Source: JALZKA01 sp963734015 (GTDB taxonomy: Bacteria; Actinomycetota; Thermoleophilia; Solirubrobacterales; 70-9). Taken from it: a stretch of 52,157 nucleotides of DNA. Position 1 is the stretch's first letter. Every line of letters starts with the position of its first letter. The DNA lies in NCBI GenBank assembly GCA_963734015.1, contig CAVTFG010000001.1, positions 1 to 52,157 of the forward strand, given 5' to 3'. Positions 7,625-14,633 of the stretch are shown here, piece after piece. The position numbers were made by a program, and so were the translations under genes. The notes under the pieces were generated by a model that searched no databases, was not told the DNA's origin, and saw only the letters and a program-made list of their open reading frames with translations.

Positions 7625-8266
7625 ATGGACGTGCGCAGCTTCACCGTCGGCCAGGTCGCCGAGAACTGCTTCATCGTCCGCCGTGACGGCTCCGAAACGG
7701 GCCTGATCGTGGATCCGGGGGACGAGGCGGATCGCCTGCTCGGTGCCCTCGACGAGCTCGGGATCGCAAACCTCGAGGCGATCCTGCTCACCCACACCCA
7801 CTTCGACCACGTCGGCGCCGTCGCGCCCGTCGCGCGGGCGACCGGCGCCCCGGTCTACTGCCCGGAGATCGAGGTCCCGGTGCTGGCCGACATCATGGCG
7901 TTCGTCCCCTGGCCCGGCTTCGGCCCGTTCGAGAGTTGGGATGCGGAGGAGACCGTGAAGGGCGGTGAGCGCCTGGACCTCGCCGGATTCGAGATCGACG
8001 TGCTGTTCACCCCGGGCCACAGCCCCGGGCACGTGACCTACGCGATCGCCGACGAGCCGGCGCTCTTCAGCGGCGACGTCCTGTTCCGCAACTCGATCGG
8101 CCGCACGGACCTGCCCGGCGGCGACGCGCCGACGCTGTTCGACAGCCTGCGCAAGCTCGTGGACTCGTTCCCGGAGGAGACGGTCGTCTATCCCGGGCAC
8201 ATGGAGATCACGACGCTCGGCGCCGAGCGCGCCTCGAACCCGTTCCTGGCCGAGCTCACGCGGTAG
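7625..8266 (+). CDS. MBL-fold hydrolase (glyoxalase II-like)
   Basis: A 213-residue metallo-beta-lactamase fold protein. Metal motifs: THTHFDHVG (HxHxDH, residues ~57-65), TPGHSPGH (His), FSGDVLF (Asp) and YPGHMEITT (His). The size and C-terminus fit the hydroxyacylglutathione hydrolase-like subgroup of short bacterial MBL proteins (YcbL/GloB-like), which hydrolyse thioesters. Actinobacteria usually lack glutathione, so another thiol ester is likely, but this is inference. Convergent or divergent neighbours isolate it from the phosphoesterase, and the LLM oxidoreductase gene follows 66 nt later. Confidence 0.9.
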   Translation: MDVRSFTVGQVAENCFIVRRDGSETGLIVDPGDEADRLLGALDELGIANLEAILLTHTHFDHVGAVAPVARATGAPVYCPEIEVPVLADIMAFVPWPGFGPFESWDAEETVKGGERLDLAGFEIDVLFTPGHSPGHVTYAIADEPALFSGDVLFRNSIGRTDLPGGDAPTLFDSLRKLVDSFPEETVVYPGHMEITTLGAERASNPFLAELTR

Positions 8267-8332
8267 CGGAGGTATTCCGGTGAGCGACTTATGTCGCGAA
8301 AGCGGGTTTGCCCGCCTGGCAAGGCAGAGTTG

Positions 8333-9157
8333 ATGCCCGACTTCGGCGTCTTCATCCTGCCGGACGGCGAGGACCCGGGCCGCGCGGTCGCGCAGGCCGT
8401 GGCGGCGGACGAGGCCGGGCTGGCGTACGTCGGCATCCAGGACCACCCGTACCAGCGCCGCTACCTGGACACCTGGACGCTGCTCTCGTACCTGGCGGCT
8501 CGCACCGAGCGGGTGAAGCTGCTGCCGGACGTCATCAACCTGCCGCTTCGCCAGCCCGCCGTCCTCGCGAAGTCGGTCGCATCGCTCGACCTGCTCAGCG
8601 GCGGCCGGGTCGAGCTCGGCATCGGCGCCGGCTCGTTCTGGGACGCGGTCGCGGCGATGGGCGGGCCGAAACGCACACCCGGCGAGTCCGTCGAGGCGCT
8701 CGAGGAAGCCATGCAGATCATCCGCGCGTTCCTCGACATGGAATCGCCGTCGGTCCGTTTCAAGGGCGACCATTACGCGGTCACGGGCGCCAAGCCCGGC
8801 CCCGCGCCCGCCCACCGGGTCGGGCTTTGGGTTGGCGCCTACGGGCCGCGGATGCTGCGCCTCACCGGCCGCCGGGGCGACGGCTGGCTTCCGAGCGTCG
8901 GCGAGCACTACCTGAGCGTCGAGGACATCGCCCCGCGCCAGGCGGCGATCGACGAGGCGGCCCGCAAGGCGGGCCGCGATCCGGCCGGGATCGCGCGGGC
9001 GGCGAACGTGGGCCTCGACGATTCGGCCGAGTGGCTCGACGCCGACCGGCTCCGCACGTTCGCCCACGACCATCGGTTCGACGTCGTGCTCGTCTCACCG
9101 TCCTCGGACGAGCCGGTCGAGTTCATCCGCGCGCTTGGCCAAGCGGTCGGCCGCTAG
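8333..9157 (+). CDS. LLM-class flavin-dependent oxidoreductase
   Basis: A 274-residue TIM-barrel protein of the luciferase-like monooxygenase superfamily, which uses F420 or FMN. Hallmarks: YVGIQDHPYQRRYLDTWTLL (substrate/cofactor strand), LSGGRVELGIGAG (the conserved G-R-x-x-L-G-x-G-x-G), ALEEAMQIIRAF, and GLWVGAYGPRMLRL with RRGDGWLPS near the end. The ATG at 8333 gives the usual short N-terminus (MPDFGVFILP); an ATG at 8291 would add 14 unrelated residues. Actinobacteria commonly use F420 in this family. The substrate is unknown. Confidence 0.85.
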   Translation: MPDFGVFILPDGEDPGRAVAQAVAADEAGLAYVGIQDHPYQRRYLDTWTLLSYLAARTERVKLLPDVINLPLRQPAVLAKSVASLDLLSGGRVELGIGAGSFWDAVAAMGGPKRTPGESVEALEEAMQIIRAFLDMESPSVRFKGDHYAVTGAKPGPAPAHRVGLWVGAYGPRMLRLTGRRGDGWLPSVGEHYLSVEDIAPRQAAIDEAARKAGRDPAGIARAANVGLDDSAEWLDADRLRTFAHDHRFDVVLVSPSSDEPVEFIRALGQAVGR

Positions 9158-9160
9158 TCT
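9155..9160 (+). promoter_or_regulatory. Putative -10 (TAGTCT) of hisS
   Basis: TAGTCT overlaps the previous stop and lies 9 nt before the hisS ATG. No Shine-Dalgarno is seen, so hisS is likely leaderless. Confidence 0.5.
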
Positions 9161-9169
9161 CGCCCGCGC

Positions 9170-10429
9170 ATGAGCGCGCGCTTTCAGGCTCCACGCGGCA
9201 CGTTCGACGTCCTGCCCGCCGACTCGGTGGCGCGGGCACGCGTGTTCGTCGCCGCGGCCAACGCCTTCACCCGCGCGGGCTACTCGCGCATCGAAACGCC
9301 GGTGTTCGAGGACACCGAGCTCTTCGCCCGCGGAGTCGGGGAGTCAACGGACATCGTCCAGAAGGAGATGTTCACGTTCGCCGACCAGGGCGGGCGCGAG
9401 CTGACCCTGCGGCCTGAGGCCACCGCCCCGATCTGCCGCGCATACGTCGAGCACGGCATGCACAAGCTCCCGCAGCCGGTGAAGGTCTGGGCGTGGGGCC
9501 CGTTCTTCCGCCACGAGCGCCCGCAGGCAGGACGCTTCCGGCAGTTCCACCAGTTCGACCTCGAGGCGATCGGCACCGACTCGCCGCTGGCCGACGCCGA
9601 GGCGATCATCCTGCTCGACGAGATCCTGCGCGAGCTTCAGGTGCCGGACCTGCGCCTGCGCCTCGGGAGCCTGGGCTCGTTCGACGCGCGAGCCGCGTAT
9701 CGAGAGGAGCTTCGCTCCCATCTGCGCGCGAACGAGGACAAGCTCGCGGGCGACGTGCGCGAGCGGATCGACGCCAACCCGCTGCGCGCCTTCGACTCCG
9801 ACCACGAGGGGACGCGCGAGGTGATGGCGGACGCGCCGACCATGCTCGACCGCCTCGAGGGCGACGACGCCGAGCACTTCGACGCCGTGAAGCGACTGCT
9901 CGAGAGCGCCGGGGTCGCGTACGAGCTCGACGGCAGCCTGGTCCGCGGCCTCGACTACTACACGCGCACCGTGTTCGAGTTCGAGTCCGGAGCGCTGGGC
10001 GCGCAGTCCGCGCTGGGCGGCGGCGGCCGCTACGACGGGCTCGTGGAGGAGCTCGGAGGGCCGCCAACGCCCGCCGTGGGCTGGGCCGCGGGGATCGAGC
10101 GGATCCTGCTGGCGCTCGGCGAGGCGCCGCCCCCGGAGCCGATCGACGTCTTCATCGTGGCGGCCGAGGGCCAGCGCGAGCGCGCCCTCGAGCTCGCGAC
10201 GACCGCCCGCCGAGCGGGAGTGTGCGTCGACCTCGACCTGGCCGACCGCTCGCACAAGGGCCAGATGAAGCAGGCCGATCGGTCCGGCGCCCCGCGGGCG
10301 GTGATCCTGGGCGAGGACGGCTCGGCGACGCTCCGGCACATGGGCACCGGCGAGCAGCGCGACCTCGACCTGGCGGACATCGAGGGGGAGATCGAGCGCG
10401 AGCGGGCAGAAGGGGCGGCAGGTTCCTGA
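9170..10429 (+). CDS. hisS: Histidyl-tRNA synthetase
   Basis: A 419-residue class II aminoacyl-tRNA synthetase that charges tRNA-His in the cytoplasm. PRGTFDVLP opens the catalytic core. Motif 2 is FRHERPQAGRFRQFHQFD, the His-specific motifs are LVRGLDYYTRTVFEF and GGGGRYDGL, and motif 3 is GWAAGIERILLAL. The C-terminal ~95 residues are the anticodon-binding HGTP domain (VFIVAAEGQRERALELA, then DRSHKGQMKQADRSGAPRAV). Length is normal. It overlaps aspS by one base (TGATG), the common hisS-aspS operon. Confidence 0.98.
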   Translation: MSARFQAPRGTFDVLPADSVARARVFVAAANAFTRAGYSRIETPVFEDTELFARGVGESTDIVQKEMFTFADQGGRELTLRPEATAPICRAYVEHGMHKLPQPVKVWAWGPFFRHERPQAGRFRQFHQFDLEAIGTDSPLADAEAIILLDEILRELQVPDLRLRLGSLGSFDARAAYREELRSHLRANEDKLAGDVRERIDANPLRAFDSDHEGTREVMADAPTMLDRLEGDDAEHFDAVKRLLESAGVAYELDGSLVRGLDYYTRTVFEFESGALGAQSALGGGGRYDGLVEELGGPPTPAVGWAAGIERILLALGEAPPPEPIDVFIVAAEGQRERALELATTARRAGVCVDLDLADRSHKGQMKQADRSGAPRAVILGEDGSATLRHMGTGEQRDLDLADIEGEIERERAEGAAGS

Positions 10430-12234
10430 TGAGCGATTTCCCCGCCCTGCGCGAGAACTCCTACCGCGACACCTGGTGCGGCCAGGTCCTGGCCGACCGG
10501 GTCGACGCACAGGTTCGCGTGGCCGGCTGGGTCCACCGCCGCCGCGATCACGGCGGGCTGGTGTTCGTCGACCTGCGCGACCGGACGGGCCTGGTGCAGC
10601 TCGTCTTCAACCCCGACGAGGCGGGGGAGGCGTTCGCGCTCGGCCACGAGCTCAGGGCCGAGGACGTGATCTCGGTGGCCGGCCCGGTCGTCCGCCGCTC
10701 GCCGGAGACCGTCAACCCGGAGATGGCGACCGGTGAGTTCGAGGTGCGGGTGGCCGAGGCGACGATGCTGTCCGACGCCGACACCCCGCCGTTCGAGATC
10801 GAGAGCTTCTCCGGCGAGGTGGGGGAGGAGCTGCGTCTCCGCCATCGCTACCTCGACCTGCGCCGGCAGCCGATGCAGGACGCCATCGCGACCCGCGCGA
10901 TCGTTACCCGGGCGATCCGCGAGTTCTTCGACGGGGAGGGGTTCCTCGAGATCGAGACGCCGATGCTCTCACGCTCGACCCCGGAGGGCGCCCGTGATTT
11001 CCTGGTGCCGGCGCGCCGCGAGCCCGGCACGTTCTACGCGCTGCCGCAGTCGCCGCAGCTCTTCAAGCAGCTCCTGATGGTCGCGGGGTTGGAGCGCTAC
11101 TACCAGATCGTCCGCTGCTTCCGCGACGAGGACCAGCGCGCCGACCGCCAGCCCGACTTCACCCAGCTCGACGTCGAGCTCTCGTTCGTGGAGGTCGAGG
11201 ACGTGATCGACGTGAACGAGCGGATGATGGCCCACGTCTGCGGGCGGGCCGGCGGGCCGGAGGTGCCCATGCCGATCCCGCGCCTCCCCTACGACGAGGC
11301 TCTCGGCAGGTACGGGACCGACCGGCCGGACCTGCGGTTCGGGCTCGAGCTGGTCGACCTCTCCGACGCGCTCGCCGGGACCGAGTTCAAGGTGTTCCGC
11401 GGCGCGATCGAGGGCGGCGGCGTGGTGAAGGGCTTGAACGCGGGCGCCCGCGACCTGCCGCGATCCGCGCTCGACGGCCTGATCGAGCGCGCGCAGGAGC
11501 TGGGGGCGAAGGGGCTCGTCTGGGCGTTCCGCGAGGGCGACGGGTGGCGCTCGCCGACCGCCAAGTTCCTCTCCGAGGACGAGCTGGGCACGCTCAACGA
11601 GCGCCTCGAGGCGAAGGAAGGGGACCTGCTCCTGGTCGTGGCCGACAGGGCGGCCACCGCGAACGCGGTACTCGGGCAACTCCGCCTCGACCTCGGCAAG
11701 CGCTTCGAGCTGATCGACGAGGACTCCAACTCGTTCTGCTGGATCGTGGACTGGCCCCTGTTCGAGTGGAACGAGGGGGAGGGCCGGTGGGACCCGCTGC
11801 ATCACCCGTTCACGGCGCCCGACGGCGACCTCGACCCCGACGACCCGGGCGCCGCCCGGGCGAAGGCCTACGACCTGGTCTGGAACGGCCAGGAGATGGG
11901 CGGCGGCTCGATCCGTATCTCCGACGCCGCCGTGCAGCGCGACGCGCTCGCTGCGATCGGGATCGGCCGCGAGGAGGCCCAATCCCGGTTCGGCTTCCTC
12001 CTGGAGGCGCTTCGCTACGGCGCGCCGCCGCACGGCGGGATCGCCTACGGCGTCGACCGAATCGTGCAGCGCCTGGTCGGCGCGGACTCGATCCGGGACG
12101 TGATCGCCTTCCCGAAGGCGGCTTCCGGGGCGGACCCGCTCACCGGCGCACCGGCGCCGGTGGACGAGGCGCAGTTGCGCGAGCTGGGGCTGGCGTTGCG
12201 CGCCGCGCGCCCGGCGTCCAGCCAGGGCAGCTAG
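10429..12234 (+). CDS. aspS: Aspartyl-tRNA synthetase (bacterial type; possibly non-discriminating)
   Basis: 601 residues. There is an N-terminal OB-fold anticodon domain (residues ~20-120), the class II catalytic core with motif 2 IVRCFRDEDQRADRQPDFTQ, the bacterial GAD insertion (about 290-410), and motif 3 HGGIAYGVDRIVQRLVG. The anticodon-domain sequence RRRDHGG has His at residue 41. Discriminating enzymes such as that of E. coli have Leu at this position, and His has been linked to AspRSs that also charge tRNA-Asn. Asn-tRNA could then be completed by GatCAB, though no gat genes are in the window. The start ATG overlaps the hisS stop. Confidence 0.97.
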   Translation: MSDFPALRENSYRDTWCGQVLADRVDAQVRVAGWVHRRRDHGGLVFVDLRDRTGLVQLVFNPDEAGEAFALGHELRAEDVISVAGPVVRRSPETVNPEMATGEFEVRVAEATMLSDADTPPFEIESFSGEVGEELRLRHRYLDLRRQPMQDAIATRAIVTRAIREFFDGEGFLEIETPMLSRSTPEGARDFLVPARREPGTFYALPQSPQLFKQLLMVAGLERYYQIVRCFRDEDQRADRQPDFTQLDVELSFVEVEDVIDVNERMMAHVCGRAGGPEVPMPIPRLPYDEALGRYGTDRPDLRFGLELVDLSDALAGTEFKVFRGAIEGGGVVKGLNAGARDLPRSALDGLIERAQELGAKGLVWAFREGDGWRSPTAKFLSEDELGTLNERLEAKEGDLLLVVADRAATANAVLGQLRLDLGKRFELIDEDSNSFCWIVDWPLFEWNEGEGRWDPLHHPFTAPDGDLDPDDPGAARAKAYDLVWNGQEMGGGSIRISDAAVQRDALAAIGIGREEAQSRFGFLLEALRYGAPPHGGIAYGVDRIVQRLVGADSIRDVIAFPKAASGADPLTGAPAPVDEAQLRELGLALRAARPASSQGS

Positions 12235-12302
12235 CCGGGACGCCCTGGAGCCCGCGCCGGCGGCCGACTGAGAGCCTGCGCGTCGCACCGACGACTCAAG
12301 CG

Positions 12303-12322
12303 AATCGGCGAATGAGCCGATT
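12303..12322 (+). terminator. Hairpin downstream of aspS, possible terminator
   Basis: Perfect 7-bp stem AATCGGC / GCCGATT with a 6-nt loop, about 70 nt after the aspS stop and just before the presumed 6S RNA promoter. There is no long T tract, so the termination role is uncertain. Confidence 0.35.
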
Positions 12323-12347
12323 AGCTCCTCGACCTGTAAGTTCTTTG

Positions 12348-12506
12348 GAGGCTCGAGCTTGTTCGACAGTCGCTCTCATTGTGAGCCAACACATTCGGCT
12401 TGGGAGCTGATCTCGGATGTGGCGCATGCGTTTCATCCGGTAGGCACCCACCTGTTCAGTCAGGTTCTCAGGCCGAGCGGCACCGGCAAGCTGGAGCCTC
12501 TTTTTT
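12348..12506 (+). ncRNA. ssrS: Putative 6S RNA
   Basis: This gap after aspS folds like 6S RNA, the RNA that mimics an open promoter and sequesters RNA polymerase holoenzyme. The ends pair over 12 positions with one mismatch (12349-12360 with 12488-12499). A second helix follows (12369-12375 with 12475-12481), then a large central bubble, a small hairpin on the 3' bubble strand (ACCTG/CAGGT, 12450-12465) and an apical stem (CGGATG/CATCCG). A run of six T (12501-12506) follows the 3' arm as an intrinsic terminator. TAAGTT (12337-12342) is a plausible -10. In Bacillus the 6S-1 gene lies in the same aspS/mnmA neighbourhood. At ~159 nt it is slightly short for 6S RNA. No covariance search was possible. 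Confidence 0.7.
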
Positions 12507-12524
12507 CTGGGGAGGGTTCTGAGC

Positions 12525-13152
12525 GTGCGTAAGGCGCTGAACGAGAACCCCATCGTCCAGGTGGTGATGCTCGGTGTCCTCGGCATCGTCGTCGCGTTCC
12601 TGTTCATGACCCGCGTGATGGGCCAGGAGGAGTCAGGCGGATCCGCCACCTCCGCGGACGCCACGGCCACGGTGCCACCGGCGCCCGAGGCGACGGTACC
12701 CGCAGAGGCACCCCGCCGCGCCGGAGACGGGCGCCGTGCCAGGCATCGCGCCTTCCCCTGCGGCCGCGGCCGGAGAGTTCGAGGCCGGACCCGGCCTTCC
12801 CGAGAGCGTCGTTAGCGCGCACGAGTCCGGCGACGTCGTGGCGCTTCTCGTCGTCAACTCGAAGGCGCCCGAGGACCGCCACCTCGAGGCCGAGGTCAAC
12901 GCCCTGCGCGGGCGCTCCGACACGAGCGTCTTCGTTGCCGAGGCCAAGGACGTGAGCCGCTACTCGCGGATCGCCGAGGGCGTCAACCTCGACCGCGTGC
13001 CCGCCCTCGTGGTCGTCGAGCCCGAGCGGCAGGTCGAGGGCGCGCTGCCCCTCGCCACGATCAGCTACGGCTTCCGCGGCCCCGAGAGCGTCGAGCAGGC
13101 CGTGCGCGACGTCCTCTACGACGGTAAGCAGCTCTCGTACGCGCCCGACTGA
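12525..13152 (+). CDS. Membrane-anchored thioredoxin-like protein, interrupted by an apparent frameshift
   Basis: Starts with GTG after GGGAGGG. The first frame gives an N-terminal anchor (IVQVVMLGVLGIVVAFLFM) and a Pro/Ala/Thr-rich linker, then degenerates. From about 12715 the adjacent frame gives a thioredoxin-like domain: LPESVVSAHESGDVVALLVV, a Rossmann-like strand, then YSRIAEGVNLDRVPALVVVEP with the cis-Pro position VPAL. One extra C in the CCCC at 12711-12714 joins them into ~208 residues. The usual CxxC redox motif is replaced by NSKAPED, so it is probably not a disulphide oxidoreductase. It sits between the 6S RNA and mnmA. Function unknown. Confidence 0.72.
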
Positions 13153-13159
13153 GCCGCGG

Positions 13160-13165
13160 TACCTT
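13160..13165 (+). promoter_or_regulatory. Putative -10 (TACCTT) of mnmA
   Basis: TACCTT is followed by 6 nt and the GTG at 13172. No Shine-Dalgarno is visible. Confidence 0.4.
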
Positions 13166-13171
13166 CAACGC

Positions 13172-14620
13172 GTGAGCCACGAGGAGCTTCGCGCGTACGC
13201 CGGCGACACGAGCCGGCGCGGGCCCAGCCCCGACGGCGCCCATGACGGGAGCGCCGGCGGCTCCGCATGCGGTGATCTGGTGCGGATCTCGTTGCAGGTG
13301 CGTGGCCGTTCGGTCGTACGCGCGACGTTCGACGCCGAGGGCTGCGCCGCGCTCACCGCATGCGCGGCCGCCGCCTGCGAGGCGGTCGAGGGCGAGCCGG
13401 TCTTGAGCGCCGCGGTGCTTGGCGCGGACGAGATCGCGGGTCTGGTCGGCGGGCTCTCGCCGCAGGGCCGGCATGCCGCGGAGCTGGTGGGCGATGCGCT
13501 CGGGCGCGCCCTCGCCGGCCTGGCGGCGTCGGGTGAGCCGATCGCGCCCGCGCCCGAGCTGGGCGATCGCGTGCTGGTCGCGGTATCGGGCGGGGTCGAC
13601 TCCGCCGTCGCGGCGCTGCTGGAACGCGAGCGGGGGGCGGAGGTGGTCGCCGTGACGCTGAAGCTCTGGGCGGACGAGCGGACCGACGGCACCCAGGCCT
13701 GCTGTTCGCCCGAGGCGGTCCGCGGCGCCCGGGCGCTTGCGCATTCGCAGGGGATCCCGCATCTGACGCTGGACCTGGAGGAGGCGTTTCGCCGTGAGGT
13801 GGTCGGCGCGTTCGTCGACGGCTACCGGGCGGGGAGCACGCCGAACCCCTGCGTGATCTGTAACGGCGACCTGCGGATCGACGCGATGGTCGCGCTCGCC
13901 GACCGCGTCGGCGCCTCGCACCTGGCGACCGGGCATTACGCGCGGATCGCGGACGACGACGACGGCCCGTTGCTGGCTGCTGCGGCGGACGAGGCCAAGG
14001 ACCAGACCTACATGCTCTCGGGCCTCCGCCCGGCGACCCTCGAGCGTCTCCGGTTCCCGCTGTCCGAGCTCAGCAAGCCCGAGGTCCGCGGGATCGCGGC
14101 ACGGGCGGGCCTGAGCGTGGCCTCGAAGCGCGAGAGCCAGGACCTCTGCTTCCTCGCCGGCGAGGGCAAGCGCTCGTTCCTCGAGCGTCACGGGCGTGTC
14201 GCCGACCGCCCGGGCGAGATCGTGGACGCCGCCGGCGCCGTGCTGGGCGAGCACGCGGGGCACCACCACTTCACGATCGGCCAGCGTCGCGGCCTCGGCG
14301 TGGCGAACGGCGAGCCGCTCTACGTGCTGCGGCGGGATGCGGGGACCAACCGTGTGACCGTCGGCCGCCGCGAGGAGCTGGCGACCACGACCGTGCGCCT
14401 ACGCGGCGTCCGCCTGCACCGCGTCTCGGCCCGCGCCGACCGCGTCAAGCTCCGCTATCACGCCCGGTCGATCGCCTGCCGCCTGTCGGCGGCGCCCGCG
14501 GGCGAGCACGCGGAGCTCGAGCTGGAGCTCGGGGAGCCTGCGTACGGGGTCGCGCCCGGGCAAACCGCCTGCCTGCTCGACGGCGAGCTCGTCGTCGGCC
14601 GCGCCACGATCGCGGCCTAG
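13172..14620 (+). CDS. mnmA: tRNA 2-thiouridine(34) synthase MnmA with NifU/IscU-like N-terminal domain
   Basis: 482 residues, about 120 longer than usual MnmA. Residues ~130-480 are a complete MnmA: PP-loop VAVSGGVDSAVAALL, the catalytic cysteine region NPCVICNGDLR, ATGHYARI, the second catalytic cysteine in ESQDLCFLAG, and HHHFTIGQRRGLGV followed by the C-terminal barrel domains. It activates and thiolates U34 of tRNAs for Lys, Glu and Gln. Residues ~28-120 resemble the Fe-S scaffold NifU-N/IscU: SACGDLVRISLQV, ATFDAEGCAALTACAAA, and a terminal SPQGRHAAELVGDALGRAL where IscU has HC. Two scaffold cysteines and the His are kept, and the third Cys is Ala. The start is GTG, 6 nt after TACCTT. 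Confidence 0.95.
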   Translation: MSHEELRAYAGDTSRRGPSPDGAHDGSAGGSACGDLVRISLQVRGRSVVRATFDAEGCAALTACAAAACEAVEGEPVLSAAVLGADEIAGLVGGLSPQGRHAAELVGDALGRALAGLAASGEPIAPAPELGDRVLVAVSGGVDSAVAALLERERGAEVVAVTLKLWADERTDGTQACCSPEAVRGARALAHSQGIPHLTLDLEEAFRREVVGAFVDGYRAGSTPNPCVICNGDLRIDAMVALADRVGASHLATGHYARIADDDDGPLLAAAADEAKDQTYMLSGLRPATLERLRFPLSELSKPEVRGIAARAGLSVASKRESQDLCFLAGEGKRSFLERHGRVADRPGEIVDAAGAVLGEHAGHHHFTIGQRRGLGVANGEPLYVLRRDAGTNRVTVGRREELATTTVRLRGVRLHRVSARADRVKLRYHARSIACRLSAAPAGEHAELELELGEPAYGVAPGQTACLLDGELVVGRATIAA

Positions 14621-14623
14621 ACT
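14618..14623 (+). promoter_or_regulatory. Putative -10 (TAGACT) of alaS
   Basis: TAGACT overlaps the mnmA stop and lies 10 nt before the alaS ATG. Confidence 0.42.
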
Positions 14624-14633
14624 CACGGGTCGC

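Noticed and set aside
12736..13152. Separate 138-residue thioredoxin-like gene starting at GTG 12736
   Set aside because: There is no ribosome site, and the frame continues upstream into the Pro/Ala linker of the gene starting at 12525. A one-base frameshift is the better explanation.
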